Assembly (NCBI GenBank): GCA_029779375.1
Contig: JAKPAR010000146.1
Span: 1 to 17,751 of the forward strand
Direction of reading: 5' to 3'
DNA from: Bacillota bacterium
GTDB taxonomy: Bacteria > Bacillota > Clostridia > Tissierellales > Sporanaerobacteraceae
Length of the DNA: 17,751 nucleotides
Numbering within the stretch: the first letter of the stretch is position 1; the number at the start of each line of letters is the position of its first letter. Position numbers and translations under genes: made by a program. Below the pieces are notes generated by a model. That model had not been told where the DNA came from. It was given only the letters and a program-made list of their open reading frames with translations, and ran no database searches. This document shows, piece by piece, positions 1 through 8,192 of the stretch.

Positions 1-290
1 TAGAAGTTTTAAAAGAAGAAGGAATAGATATTTCCAGTCATAGGGCAAAGAAGGTGAATAGGTCTTTGCTTGAAGAAGCAGATTTGATACTCACTATGTC
101 TACATCTCACAAAGAAATTTTAAATTCTAAATATGATTTTGTCAAAGAAAAGGTATATACTCTAAAAGAATATGCCTATGGAGTAGAAGAAGATATAATA
201 GATCCCTTTGGTGGAAGCAAAAGAATATATGAAAGCACCAAAGAAGAAATAAAAAAAGCATTGGAAATTATCGTCAAAAAGGAGGAGTAA
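1..290 (+). CDS. ywlE: Low-molecular-weight protein phosphatase, YwlE-like (3' part)
   Basis: This is the C-terminal part of a low-molecular-weight tyrosine/arginine phosphatase; the 5' end lies before the window. The frame is already open at base 3, so the GTG at 54 is not a real start. The N-terminal CxxxxxR catalytic loop is therefore not visible. What can be seen is typical of the family: the DISSHRAKKV segment, ADLILTM, TLKEY, and the DPFGG loop, whose Asp is the general acid in this family. In Bacillus subtilis the protein that matches this pattern is YwlE, an arginine phosphatase involved in protein quality control, and it also sits directly before rpiB. Whether this one prefers phosphoarginine or phosphotyrosine depends on a residue in the missing loop. 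Its end carries the rpiB ribosome binding site. Confidence 0.88.
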   Translation, partial: EVLKEEGIDISSHRAKKVNRSLLEEADLILTMSTSHKEILNSKYDFVKEKVYTLKEYAYGVEEDIIDPFGGSKRIYESTKEEIKKALEIIVKKEE

Positions 291-293
291 AAA

Positions 294-743
294 ATGAAAA
301 TTGGTATAGGTTCAGATCATGGTGGATATGAGCTTAAGGAAGAAATAAAAAAGTATTTAGAAGAAAATGGGATAGAATATATTGACTATGGTACAAACTC
401 TAAAGATTCTGTAGACTATCCTGAATATGGACAAAAAGTAGCTGAGGCTGTGAAAGGCGGAGAATGTGACAAGGGAATAGTTGTATGCGGAACTGGAATA
501 GGAATATCCATATCAGCCAACAAAGTTCCTGGCATAAGATGTGCTTTATGTAGCGATACTTATTCAGCTAGAATGTCTATAGAACACAACAATGCAAATA
601 TGTTGGCTTTGGGAGGAAGAGTAGTAGGAAGGGATTTGGCCATTGAAATAGTTTCAACTTGGCTTAAAGCAAACTTTTTAGGTGGAAGACATGAAAGAAG
701 AGTAAATAAAATTTCTGACATAGAAAGAAAGTATATGATATAA
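294..743 (+). CDS. rpiB: Ribose-5-phosphate isomerase B
   Basis: RpiB interconverts ribose 5-phosphate and ribulose 5-phosphate in the cytoplasmic pentose phosphate pathway. The protein is 149 residues, normal for the RpiB/LacAB family. It begins with MKIGIGSDHGG, where Asp8-His9 lie at the active site. Cys65 in VCGTGIGISI is the catalytic base position, and His98 in SIEHNNANM matches the ring-opening His of RpiB. The phosphate-binding Arg residues near RHERRV are present. A strong GGAGGAG (281-287) is 6 bases before the ATG and only 3 bases separate it from the upstream phosphatase, so the two are co-transcribed. RpiB feeds ribose phosphate, and so PRPP, to the next gene, upp. A LacA/B or allose-6-phosphate role is less likely because no sugar operon is nearby. 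Confidence 0.95.
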   Translation: MKIGIGSDHGGYELKEEIKKYLEENGIEYIDYGTNSKDSVDYPEYGQKVAEAVKGGECDKGIVVCGTGIGISISANKVPGIRCALCSDTYSARMSIEHNNANMLALGGRVVGRDLAIEIVSTWLKANFLGGRHERRVNKISDIERKYMI

Positions 744-761
744 TGTATAAGGTTTTTTTAA

Positions 762-1413
<652 letters not shown>

Positions 1414-1415
<2 letters not shown>

Positions 1416-1440
1416 AAGGTGGATTATCCACCTTTTATTT
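1414..1440 (+). terminator. Intrinsic terminator after upp
   Basis: A perfect 10-bp stem (AAAAGGTGGA, loop TTA, TCCACCTTTT) overlaps the upp stop codon and runs into TTTTATTTTA. It ends the ywlE-rpiB-upp transcript and separates it from tagO. Confidence 0.88.
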
Positions 1441-1464
1441 TAGAGAAATGTACATTGGAATATG

Positions 1465-1493
1465 TGGAAAAGAACTCTTATCAATGATATAAT
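1465..1493 (+). promoter_or_regulatory. Possible sigma-A promoter for tagO-wecB
   Basis: A perfect TATAAT (1488-1493) lies in the gap after the upp terminator. The hexamer 17 bases upstream, TGGAAA (1465-1470), is a weak -35 match. A promoter is needed somewhere here because a terminator precedes and tagO follows. In AT-rich DNA the -10 box alone is weak evidence. Confidence 0.35.
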
Positions 1494-1514
1494 TATATTG
1501 AAAAAAGACAAAGA

Positions 1515-1545
1515 TGCGACAGTAAGAACCGTCCCTGCTGTCGCA
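1515..1545 (+). repeat. REP-like palindrome with GAACCGTCCC core
   Basis: TGCGACAG (1515-1522) and CTGTCGCA (1538-1545) form a perfect 8-bp inverted repeat around a 15-base loop containing GAACCGTCCC. It is clearly more GC-rich than its surroundings. From memory, short palindromes with this core recur in many clostridial genomes and resemble REP elements mobilised by Y1 (IS200-type) transposases. There is only one copy in this window. It sits just upstream of the tagO ribosome binding site (AAGGAG, 1555-1560), inside the probable mRNA leader, so it could fold in RNA too. Confidence 0.6.
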
Positions 1546-1571
1546 AAGTGTATAAAGGAGCGAAATATATC

Positions 1572-2621
1572 ATGGAAAAATATTTATTGCCATTTTTCAC
1601 GGCTACAGTTATTTCCTTAATAATGACTCCATTTGCAAAAAAAATTGCCTATAGAGTTGGAGCCATAGATGTACCAAAAGATAATAGAAGAGTTCACAAA
1701 AAACCTATACCACTGTTGGGAGGGCTAGCAATATACATTGCCACTATGGTTTCAATTCTTATTTTTTTGCCCATAGATAAGACTATGATTTCTATAGTAA
1801 TAGGAGGCAGTATCATTGCTATTTCAGGAATAATAGATGATATAAAAGATTTAAGTCCTAAGATGAAATTATTTTTTCAAATTCTTGCTAGTATAGTTTT
1901 GATTTTGGGAGATGTAAAGATTGATTTTGTGACCAATCCATTTTCAAAAGGTAGTACTCTGCTATATTTAAAAGGTTTTTCTATACCAATCACAATATTT
2001 TGGATTGTAGGAATCACCAATACTATAAATTTAATTGATGGACTTGATGGATTGGCAGCAGGAGTTGCCATGATAGCTAGTTTGTCTTTACTTTTTGTAG
2101 CAAGTGGTTTTGGATATGGAACTGTAATGATCATGTCTATAATCATAGCTGGAGCATGTTTGGGATTTTTGCCTTACAATTTCAATCCAGCTAAAATATT
2201 TATGGGGGATACAGGTGCACTTTTCTTAGGGTATATGTTGTCGGTAGTTGCCATAGAGGGTGTGATGAAGAGTGTAGCTACTATAGCTATAGTAGTTCCA
2301 ATCATAATACTGGGGCTACCAATATTTGACACGACTTTTGCTATATTTAGAAGACTTTTAAATGGAAGACCTATAATGGAAGCAGATAAAGGGCATCTCC
2401 ATCACAAGATATTGCAAAGAGGATTCAATCAAAAACAGACAGTACTCATACTATATTTGATAAGTGCAGCTTTTGGAGTATCTGCAGTACTCATAGCTAA
2501 AGCTAATAGTAGGCAGGCTGTGATTATATCAGGAATTGTCATCATTTTGACTGTACTCTTTGCTAGAAGACTTGGACTTGTAGAAAAGAAAGACCAAGGA
2601 GATGATGAAAATAGAGAATAG
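1572..2621 (+). CDS. tagO: Undecaprenyl-phosphate GlcNAc-1-phosphate transferase (TagO/WecA family)
   Basis: This polytopic membrane enzyme moves a sugar 1-phosphate, most likely GlcNAc-1-P, from UDP-sugar to undecaprenyl phosphate. That is the first step of teichoic acid or related wall polymer synthesis. ATG 1572 is preferred over GTG 1548, since AAGGAG (1555-1560) serves 1572; the product is 349 residues. Family motifs appear in order: RRVHKKPIPLLGG (39-51), the Mg-binding DDIKD (89-93), NLIDGLDG (153-160), FMGDTG (210-215) and the HLHH loop (275-278), which is typical of WecA/TagO and differs from MraY. About ten or eleven hydrophobic segments fill the rest. It is followed almost directly by wecB, which makes the next sugar donor. 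The precise UDP-sugar is inferred. Confidence 0.93.
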   Translation: MEKYLLPFFTATVISLIMTPFAKKIAYRVGAIDVPKDNRRVHKKPIPLLGGLAIYIATMVSILIFLPIDKTMISIVIGGSIIAISGIIDDIKDLSPKMKLFFQILASIVLILGDVKIDFVTNPFSKGSTLLYLKGFSIPITIFWIVGITNTINLIDGLDGLAAGVAMIASLSLLFVASGFGYGTVMIMSIIIAGACLGFLPYNFNPAKIFMGDTGALFLGYMLSVVAIEGVMKSVATIAIVVPIIILGLPIFDTTFAIFRRLLNGRPIMEADKGHLHHKILQRGFNQKQTVLILYLISAAFGVSAVLIAKANSRQAVIISGIVIILTVLFARRLGLVEKKDQGDDENRE

Positions 2622-2631
2622 GGGTGGAAAG

Positions 2632-3741
2632 ATGAAAGTTATGACTGTATTTGGCACCAGACCAGAAGCTATAAAGATGGCGCCAATTGTAAAAGCAATG
2701 GAAAAGGAAGAGAGAATAGAAAGTATCGTTTGTGTCACAGCTCAACACAGACAGATGCTTGATCAAGTGTTAAATATATTTGATATAAAACCTGATTTTG
2801 ATTTAAACATATTTAAACCTGGACAAACTCTTACAGAGATAACTACAAAGGCTTTGGAAGGATTAGAAAAAGTGATTATAGAAAATAAACCAGATTTGCT
2901 TTTAGTCCAAGGAGATACTACAACGGTATTTGCAGGGGCCTTGGCTGCCTTTTATCAAAAGGTAAAAATTGGTCATGTAGAAGCAGGTTTAAGAAGTGGA
3001 AATCTATATTCTCCTTATCCAGAAGAGGCCAATAGGAAACTCACTGGAATACTTACAGATTTTCATTTTGCTCCAACAGAGAAAAGTAGGGAAAATCTTT
3101 TAAAAGAAGGATATCCAGATGAAAAAATATTTATAACGGGGAATACTGTCATAGATGCACTTTTCCATGTAGTAAAAGATGACTACATATTTAATGACGA
3201 ACTACTAGATGGTATAGATTTTGAAAACAAAAAAGTAATTCTCATGACATCTCACAGAAGAGAAAATATAGGCAAACCTATGGAAAATATATTTACATCC
3301 ATAAAAAGAATAGTAGAAGACTATGAAGATGTAGAAGTAGTATTTCCTATTCATTTAAATCCAAAAGTTAGGGACATTGCCTATAAAGTATTTGACAATC
3401 ACCCAAGAATACATTTAGTAGAACCACTAGACTATGAACCATTTACCAATCTAATGGCCAAATCTTACTTAGTAGTCACAGATTCTGGTGGTCTTCAAGA
3501 AGAAGCTCCAAGTCTTGGAAAGCCAGTACTTGTAGTCAGAGAAGAAACAGAAAGGCCAGAGGGAATTTTGGCAGGAACTGCAAAACTTGTAGGAACAAAT
3601 GAAGAAAAGATATATAGAGAGATCAATACACTACTAAATGTAAAGGAAGAATATCTTAAAATGGCCAACGCAGTCAATCCCTATGGAGATGGGAAAGCAG
3701 CAGAAAAAATAGTAGATATAATACTTCAAAAATTAGTTTAA
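2632..3741 (+). CDS. wecB: UDP-N-acetylglucosamine 2-epimerase (non-hydrolysing)
   Basis: The enzyme interconverts UDP-GlcNAc and UDP-ManNAc in the cytoplasm. ManNAc is the second sugar of the teichoic acid linkage unit built on the TagO product, so the pairing with tagO makes sense. ATG 2632 is chosen because GGGGTGG (2621-2627) is just before it and the protein then starts MKVMTVFGTRPEAIKM as in homologues, giving 369 residues. ATGs at 2602 and 2605 would overlap tagO and cannot be fully excluded. Conserved residues include Asp95 in VQGDTTT, Glu117 in HVEAGLRS, Glu131 in PYPEEANRK, His208 in TSHRREN and the TDSGGLQEEA loop (283-292). A GT-B fold is expected. It is also known as mnaA in Bacillus. 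Confidence 0.95.
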   Translation: MKVMTVFGTRPEAIKMAPIVKAMEKEERIESIVCVTAQHRQMLDQVLNIFDIKPDFDLNIFKPGQTLTEITTKALEGLEKVIIENKPDLLLVQGDTTTVFAGALAAFYQKVKIGHVEAGLRSGNLYSPYPEEANRKLTGILTDFHFAPTEKSRENLLKEGYPDEKIFITGNTVIDALFHVVKDDYIFNDELLDGIDFENKKVILMTSHRRENIGKPMENIFTSIKRIVEDYEDVEVVFPIHLNPKVRDIAYKVFDNHPRIHLVEPLDYEPFTNLMAKSYLVVTDSGGLQEEAPSLGKPVLVVREETERPEGILAGTAKLVGTNEEKIYREINTLLNVKEEYLKMANAVNPYGDGKAAEKIVDIILQKLV

Positions 3742-3790
3742 AAAGCCAATACCTTTTAAAAAAATTTAAAAGGTATTGGCTTTTTTTATT
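3741..3790 (+). terminator. Strong intrinsic terminator after wecB
   Basis: A perfect 20-bp stem, AAAAGCCAATACCTTTTAAA (3741-3760) with its complement at 3765-3784, closes on an AAAA loop and is followed by a run of T. It starts at the wecB stop codon and insulates tagO-wecB from the ato cassette. Confidence 0.95.
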
Positions 3791-3819
3791 AATGGGTGTA
3801 TAATATTCTTAAGCAAGTT

Positions 3820-3851
3820 AAAAAAATAACGAAGTATGACAAAAAAATAAC
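3820..3851 (+). repeat. Direct repeat upstream of sigma-54 promoter (possible activator sites)
   Basis: AAAAAAATAAC occurs at 3820-3830 and again at 3841-3851. The copies are offset by 21 bases, about two helical turns. The first is also part of a GTTA-N6-TAAC inverted repeat. They lie roughly 60-90 bases before the predicted sigma-54 start site, where enhancer-binding proteins usually sit. The sequence is A-rich, so chance is possible. Confidence 0.3.
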
Positions 3852-3882
3852 ATTTATACATAAGGTGAATTCATCTAAAACA

Positions 3883-3899
3883 TGGCATGGAATTTGCAT
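3883..3899 (+). promoter_or_regulatory. Sigma-54 (-24/-12) promoter of the ato cassette
   Basis: TGGCATG-GAAT-TTGCAT matches the sigma-54 consensus TGGCACG-N4-TTGCW closely. The invariant GG (3884-3885) and GC (3896-3897) are separated by exactly ten bases. Transcription would start near 3908-3910, leaving a leader of about 88 bases before the thiolase ATG. Sigma-54 promoters need an ATPase activator; none is encoded in this window. A weaker sigma-A alternative overlaps it (TTGCAT 3894-3899, 19 bases, TATAAT 3919-3924). Confidence 0.82.
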
Positions 3900-3996
3900 T
3901 TAAAATAAGCACAGCATATATAATTTAAAAATAACAGCATTAAATTATTAACACAATCAATAAGTAAAATTTTAATAAAACAAGGAGGTTATATAA

Positions 3997-5175
3997 ATGA
4001 GAGAAGTAGTTATTGCAAGTGCAGTTAGAACGCCTATAGGGACCTTTGGAGGAGCTTTTAAAAATGTCTCAGCAGTTAAGCTTGGAACTGTTGCAGCAAA
4101 GGAAGCTATAAAGAGAGCTGGTATAAATGCTGAACAAATTGACGAAGTAATTTTTGGAAATGTATTGCAGGCAGGGCTAGGACAAAATGTGGCTAGACAG
4201 GTATCAATACACGCTGGAATTCCTGTAGAAGTACCATCTTTTACAGTAAATAAAGTATGTGGTTCTGGTCTTAAAACTGTAGCATTAGCTGCTCAAGCTA
4301 TAAGGGCTGGTGAAGCAGATATCATCCTTGCAGGTGGAACAGAAAACATGAGTATGGCACCATATGTATTGGAAAGCAATAGATGGGGCCAAAGAATGGG
4401 CGACTCAAAATTGGTAGACTATATGATTCATGATGGACTTTGGGACATTTTCAATGATTATCATATGGGAATCACTGCCGAAAATGTGGCAGAGAAATGG
4501 AATATTAGTAGAGAAGAGCAAGATGCCTTTGCACTTCAAAGCCAAAATAGAGCAGAAAAGGCTATTAAAGAAGGAAGATTTAAAGATGAAATAGTACCAG
4601 TTGAAATTCCACAGAGAAAAGGAGATCCAATAGTAGTAGATACTGACGAGCATCCAAGATTTGGAACTACAGCTGAAGCTTTGGCCAAATTAAGACCAGC
4701 ATTTAAAAAAGATGGAACTGTAACTGCTGGAAATGCGTCAGGAATAAATGATGGTGCTGCAGCATTAATAATAATGTCAAAAGAAAAAGCAGATGAGTTG
4801 GGAATAAAACCTCTTGCAACTATAATTTCTTATGCTTCAGCAGGAGTAGACCCATCTGTTATGGGTACAGGACCTATACCAGCTTCAAGAAAAGCATTGG
4901 AAAAAGCAGAACTTACAATTGAAGATGTAGATTTGGTAGAAGCAAACGAAGCTTTTGCTGCCCAATCTTTGGCAGTAGTTAAGGATTTAAATTTAAATCC
5001 AGAAAAAACAAATGTAAATGGTGGCGCAATAGCTTTAGGTCATCCAATAGGAGCTTCTGGAGCTAGAATACTTGTTACATTGTTATATGAAATGGATAAA
5101 AGAGATGCTAAAAATGGTCTAGCTACTTTATGTATAGGTGGCGGTCAAGGTATAGCTCTTGTAGTTAGAAGATAA
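3997..5175 (+). CDS. atoB: Acetyl-CoA C-acetyltransferase (biosynthetic-type thiolase)
   Basis: Thiolase reversibly condenses two acetyl-CoA to acetoacetyl-CoA. The protein is 392 residues, the same length as clostridial ThlA. AAGGAGG (3982-3988) lies 8 bases before the ATG. The three catalytic positions are visible: Cys88 in NKVCGSGLK, His349 in [14 protein letters not shown], and Cys379 in LCIGGGQG. The NEAF motif (317-320) is also present. Its neighbours, CoA-transferase subunits and an AtoE transporter, suggest thiolytic cleavage of acetoacetyl-CoA formed from imported acetoacetate. Clostridial thiolases also work toward butyrate or acetone, so the direction in the cell is open. A sigma-54 promoter precedes it. 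It is equally well called thl. Confidence 0.95.
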   Translation: MREVVIASAVRTPIGTFGGAFKNVSAVKLGTVAAKEAIKRAGINAEQIDEVIFGNVLQAGLGQNVARQVSIHAGIPVEVPSFTVNKVCGSGLKTVALAAQAIRAGEADIILAGGTENMSMAPYVLESNRWGQRMGDSKLVDYMIHDGLWDIFNDYHMGITAENVAEKWNISREEQDAFALQSQNRAEKAIKEGRFKDEIVPVEIPQRKGDPIVVDTDEHPRFGTTAEALAKLRPAFKKDGTVTAGNASGINDGAAALIIMSKEKADELGIKPLATIISYASAGVDPSVMGTGPIPASRKALEKAELTIEDVDLVEANEAFAAQSLAVVKDLNLNPEKTNVNGGAIALGHPIGASGARILVTLLYEMDKRDAKNGLATLCIGGGQGIALVVRR

Positions 5176-5212
5176 TTTGGACTATTATATAGAATTCAGA
5201 AAAAAGATAACA

Positions 5213-5240
5213 TTGAAAAAATATTAACAAGTGATATAAT
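5213..5240 (+). promoter_or_regulatory. Sigma-A promoter before the CoA-transferase genes
   Basis: TTGAAA (5213-5218), a 16-base spacer and a perfect TATAAT (5235-5240) carrying an upstream TG (extended -10, TGATATAAT) lie in the gap after the thiolase. It is one of the best sigma-A matches in the window and would start transcription near 5247, about 33 bases before the atoD ATG. It allows atoDA to be expressed without the sigma-54 promoter. Confidence 0.65.
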
Positions 5241-5279
5241 AGTAGTTGTGGTTCAAAGAATTAATCGGAGGTGTATGCT

Positions 5280-5933
5280 ATGAACAAGGTAGTATCTATT
5301 GAAGAAGCCATAAGTCACATTGAAGATGGTATGACTATTGCTATCGGTGGCTTTTTGGGCTGCGGAACTCCTCACAAGCTAGTAGATGCACTAGTTGAAA
5401 AGGGAGTTAAAAATTTAACACTTATTTGTAACGATACTGGATTTGTTGATATAGGTTCAGGAAAGCTTGTAGTGAACAAACAAATCAAAACATTATATGC
5501 TTCTCATATAGGAACAAACAAAGAAACTGGAAGACAGATGAATGAAGGCGAAATGGAAGTTCATCTAATTCCACAAGGTACTTTAGCTGAAAGATTGAGA
5601 GCAGCAGGAGCAGGCCTTGGCGGATTTTTGACACCAACAGGTGTTGGAACTGTAATAGAAGAAGGCAAGCAAAAGATGGAGATAGATGGCAAGGAATATC
5701 TTTTGGAATTGCCACTAAAGGCTGATGTTGCACTAATCTTTGGGCATAAAGTTGATAAAAAAGGAAATATAGTTTACAGAGGAGCTACTAGAAACTTCAA
5801 TACTGTAATGGCTACAGCAGCTGATTTGGTTATAGTTGAAGCTGAAAATTTGGTAGAAGTAGGAGAAATAGATCCAAATGATGTTGTGACTCCAGGAATA
5901 TTTGTTGATTACATTGTTGGAGGTGACAAATAA
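5280..5933 (+). CDS. atoD: Acetate/butyrate-acetoacetate CoA-transferase, subunit alpha
   Basis: This subunit pairs with the next gene product to move CoA between acyl-CoA (acetyl- or butyryl-CoA) and acetoacetate or other short acids. ATG 5280 is chosen over GTG 5271 because GGAGGTG (5267-5273) overlaps the GTG and stands 6 bases before the ATG. The product is 217 residues, near the 220 of E. coli AtoD. Family features include [12 protein letters not shown] near the N-terminus with the GxGxP-type CoA-binding loop, [19 protein letters not shown]-like [11 protein letters not shown], and the very conserved [15 protein letters not shown]. The stop overlaps the start of atoA by one base (TAATG), so the subunits are translationally coupled. 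The clostridial name would be ctfA. Confidence 0.94.
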   Translation: MNKVVSIEEAISHIEDGMTIAIGGFLGCGTPHKLVDALVEKGVKNLTLICNDTGFVDIGSGKLVVNKQIKTLYASHIGTNKETGRQMNEGEMEVHLIPQGTLAERLRAAGAGLGGFLTPTGVGTVIEEGKQKMEIDGKEYLLELPLKADVALIFGHKVDKKGNIVYRGATRNFNTVMATAADLVIVEAENLVEVGEIDPNDVVTPGIFVDYIVGGDK

Positions 5934-6592
5934 TGGATAAAAATGAAATGAAGAATTTTATAGCTAAAAGAGTTGCTAAAGAACTTAAAGACGGTGATGT
6001 TGTCAATTTAGGCATTGGCCTTCCAACACTAGTCGCAAATTATGTGCCAGAAGGAATGGATGTTACTTTTCAATCAGAAAACGGTTTTTTAGGATTGGGA
6101 CCAGCTCCTGAAGAAGGAAAAGAAGATAAAGATATTGTCAATGCTGGTGGGCAATATGTAACTATAAAAGAAGGTGGAGTATTTTTCGATAGTGCTACAT
6201 CTTTTGGAATCATAAGAGGTGGGCATGTTGATGCTACAGTTCTTGGAGCATTACAAGTAGACCAAGAGGGAAATCTTGCAAACTGGATGATCCCTGGGAA
6301 AATGGTTCCAGGAATGGGTGGAGCTATGGATTTAGTAGTAGGAGCTAAAAAAGTTATTGTAGCTATGGAACATACTGTTAAGGGAAACCCAAAAATACTT
6401 AAGAAGTGTACACTTCCATTGACAGCTGCAAAAGAAGTAGATTTGATCATAACTGAAATGGGAGTTATGGAAGTTACAGATAAGGGACTAGTATTGACTG
6501 AAATAAATAAAGAATTTACAGTAGATGATGTAAAAGCTGCTACAGAAGCAGATTTGATTATTTCAGAAGATTTAAAAGAAATGGAAGTATAG
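5933..6592 (+). CDS. atoA: Acetate/butyrate-acetoacetate CoA-transferase, subunit beta
   Basis: This is the catalytic partner of AtoD. Its 219 residues compare with 216 in E. coli AtoA. The active-site Glu that forms the glutamyl-CoA thioester is Glu49, in the signature [28 protein letters not shown] precedes it, and [20 protein letters not shown] follows in the conserved middle part. GGAGGTGA (5919-5926) inside the end of atoD is its ribosome binding site, and the one-base overlap keeps the two subunits at equal amounts. With the thiolase it would convert acetoacetate to two acetyl-CoA. The preferred acid cannot be read from the sequence; acetate, butyrate or a branched acid are all possible. 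The clostridial name would be ctfB. Confidence 0.95.
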   Translation: MDKNEMKNFIAKRVAKELKDGDVVNLGIGLPTLVANYVPEGMDVTFQSENGFLGLGPAPEEGKEDKDIVNAGGQYVTIKEGGVFFDSATSFGIIRGGHVDATVLGALQVDQEGNLANWMIPGKMVPGMGGAMDLVVGAKKVIVAMEHTVKGNPKILKKCTLPLTAAKEVDLIITEMGVMEVTDKGLVLTEINKEFTVDDVKAATEADLIISEDLKEMEV

Positions 6593-6622
6593 ATAGAACT
6601 TCTACAAATTATGAATATTAAA

Positions 6623-6653
6623 AAGTAGCATCTAGTACTACTAGATGCTACTT
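6623..6653 (+). promoter_or_regulatory. Perfect hairpin between atoA and atoE, no T-run
   Basis: AAGTAGCATCTAGTA (6623-6637) and its exact complement TACTAGATGCTACTT (6639-6653) make a 14-15-bp stem with a very tight loop. AAATTCG follows in place of a T-run, so it is a poor intrinsic terminator. It may protect the upstream mRNA end, reduce read-through into atoE, or be a protein-binding palindrome. Confidence 0.55.
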
Positions 6654-6712
6654 AAATTCGACATGGCAATGGATATATAAGTAAATTGAGCCAATATAAG
6701 TAAAAACAAAAA

Positions 6713-6780
6713 AGCCTTTTAAAACCTATTTGGAAAGTTTTATATGGTTTTTGATAAAAATCAAAACTTTCCTATGGGCT
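6713..6780 (+). promoter_or_regulatory. Structured leader before atoE
   Basis: GGAAAGTTTT (6732-6741) and AAAACTTTCC (6763-6772) are perfect inverted repeats. AGCC (6713-6716) can pair with GGCT (6777-6780) outside them, and TTTTGAT/ATCAAAA can form an alternative inner hairpin. This folded element ends 32 bases before the atoE start codon. I recognise no known riboswitch class here. Confidence 0.35.
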
Positions 6781-6812
6781 ATAAAAATATAACAACAAAA
6801 GGAGGTTTTTTC

Positions 6813-8171
6813 ATGTTTAAAAAATTTACTAATGGCTGTGTTGCTTTAGTACAAAAATACCTGCCAGATGCATTTATTTTTGCAATTTTCTTGACTATTT
6901 TGACACTGGTATTAGGAATGATCTTTACTCATCAAGGCCCAGTAGCAATGCTTGTTCACTGGGGAGAAGGATTTTGGAGTTTGCTTTCATTTGCTATGCA
7001 AATGGCATTGGTATTGGTTACAGGGCACACTTTAGCTAGTTCTCCACCAGTTAAGAAGGGACTTAAAAAATTGGCAAGTTTTACAAAGACTCCAACTCAA
7101 GCCATATTTGCAGTATCTTTGGTTTCAGCTTTGGCTTGTTGGTTAAACTGGGGATTTGGGCTTGTAATAGGTGCTTTATATGCTATGGAATTGGCAAGAC
7201 AAGTTAGAGATGTAGACTATAGACTTTTAATTGCCAGTGCTTATTCAGGATTCCTTGTATGGCATGGTGGAATCTCAGGTTCAATTCCACTTACTATAGC
7301 ATCTTCTACATCAGATTTAGCTGGGATGACTGCTGGGGCTTTAACTGAAACCGTTGCTACAACTCAAACTATATTTGCACCATTCAATTTATTTATATCT
7401 TTTGGAATAATACTTACATTGCCACTTATAAACAAAGCTATGCATCCAGAACCAGGGAAAGTTGTAAGAATCAATCCATCATTGCTAGAAAGTCAAAGTA
7501 AGGAAGAAGAAGCTGCTAGTGTAGAACTAAATGAAACACCTGCAGATAGACTTGAAAATAGCAAGATTATAGCTTATATCACAGGGATATTTGGAATTGT
7601 ATATATTGTGTATTATTTTGCAACTAAGGGATTTGACTTAAATTTAAATATACTTAATTTTATATTCTTGACATTGGGAATTATATTCCATAAAACTCCT
7701 AGAAGATTTATAAAGGCTGTTGATGAAGCGGTAAAGGGTTGTTCTGGAATAATACTTCAATTTCCATTCTATGCAGGAATCATGGGAATGATGACAGGAT
7801 TAAGTCCAGATGGGATTTGTCTTGCAGGAGTTATTTCAAACTGGTTTGTAAATATATCTACTGCAAAATCATTTCCAGTGTACACATTCTTGAGTGCTGG
7901 AATCATAAATTTCTTTGTTCCATCTGGTGGTGGACAATGGGCTGTTCAAGCTCCTATTATGATGCCAGCTGGGAAAGCTCTTGGAGTACCAGCTGCTAAA
8001 ACTGCTATGGCTATTGCGTGGGGAGATGCTTGGACAAATATGATTCAACCATTTTGGGCTCTTCCAGCATTAGGTATTGCAGGACTTGGAGCAAGAGACA
8101 TCATGGGATTTTGTTTGATTGATCTCATTTTGTCTGGAATCATAATTATCTTGGGATTTTTGTTATTTTAA
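6813..8171 (+). CDS. atoE: Short-chain fatty acid transporter, AtoE family
   Basis: This is a polytopic inner-membrane protein of the AtoE family, which takes up acetoacetate, butyrate and similar acids. ATG 6813 is used because AAGGAGG (6799-6805) stands 7 bases before it; an in-frame ATG at 6744 has no such site and lies inside a leader hairpin. The 452 residues compare with 440 in E. coli AtoE, and the alignment is visible from end to end: KYLPDAFIFA, GFWSLLSFAMQMALVLVTGH, CWLNWGFGLVIGAL, the LHKTP-like FHKTPRRF, ILQFPFYAGI, the glycine-rich FFVPSGGGQWAVQ and NMIQPFWALPALGIAGLG. About twelve hydrophobic segments surround an acidic loop near residues 225-245. It completes the ato cassette as the uptake step and is followed by a terminator. 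Confidence 0.93.
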   Translation: MFKKFTNGCVALVQKYLPDAFIFAIFLTILTLVLGMIFTHQGPVAMLVHWGEGFWSLLSFAMQMALVLVTGHTLASSPPVKKGLKKLASFTKTPTQAIFAVSLVSALACWLNWGFGLVIGALYAMELARQVRDVDYRLLIASAYSGFLVWHGGISGSIPLTIASSTSDLAGMTAGALTETVATTQTIFAPFNLFISFGIILTLPLINKAMHPEPGKVVRINPSLLESQSKEEEAASVELNETPADRLENSKIIAYITGIFGIVYIVYYFATKGFDLNLNILNFIFLTLGIIFHKTPRRFIKAVDEAVKGCSGIILQFPFYAGIMGMMTGLSPDGICLAGVISNWFVNISTAKSFPVYTFLSAGIINFFVPSGGGQWAVQAPIMMPAGKALGVPAAKTAMAIAWGDAWTNMIQPFWALPALGIAGLGARDIMGFCLIDLILSGIIIILGFLLF

Positions 8172-8192
8172 TTGAAAACAATTTTAAATTGG

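Noticed and set aside
54..290. Short gene starting at GTG 54
   Set aside because: The frame is open to the window edge and encodes phosphatase sequence upstream of this codon, so it is a truncated gene and not a small one.
3776..3804. Sigma-A promoter TTGGCT-N17-TATAAT after wecB
   Set aside because: The -35 lies within the terminator stem and matches only in TTG; the TATAAT is likely chance in AT-rich DNA.
6070..6450. Antisense open frame of 126 codons
   Set aside because: It lies wholly inside atoA, has no ribosome binding site worth the name, and shows no family pattern; it is a shadow of the coding strand.
6663..6680. Second sigma-54 promoter before atoE (TGGCAATGG...)
   Set aside because: The GG is present but the base pair ten bases further is not GC, so the -12 element is missing.
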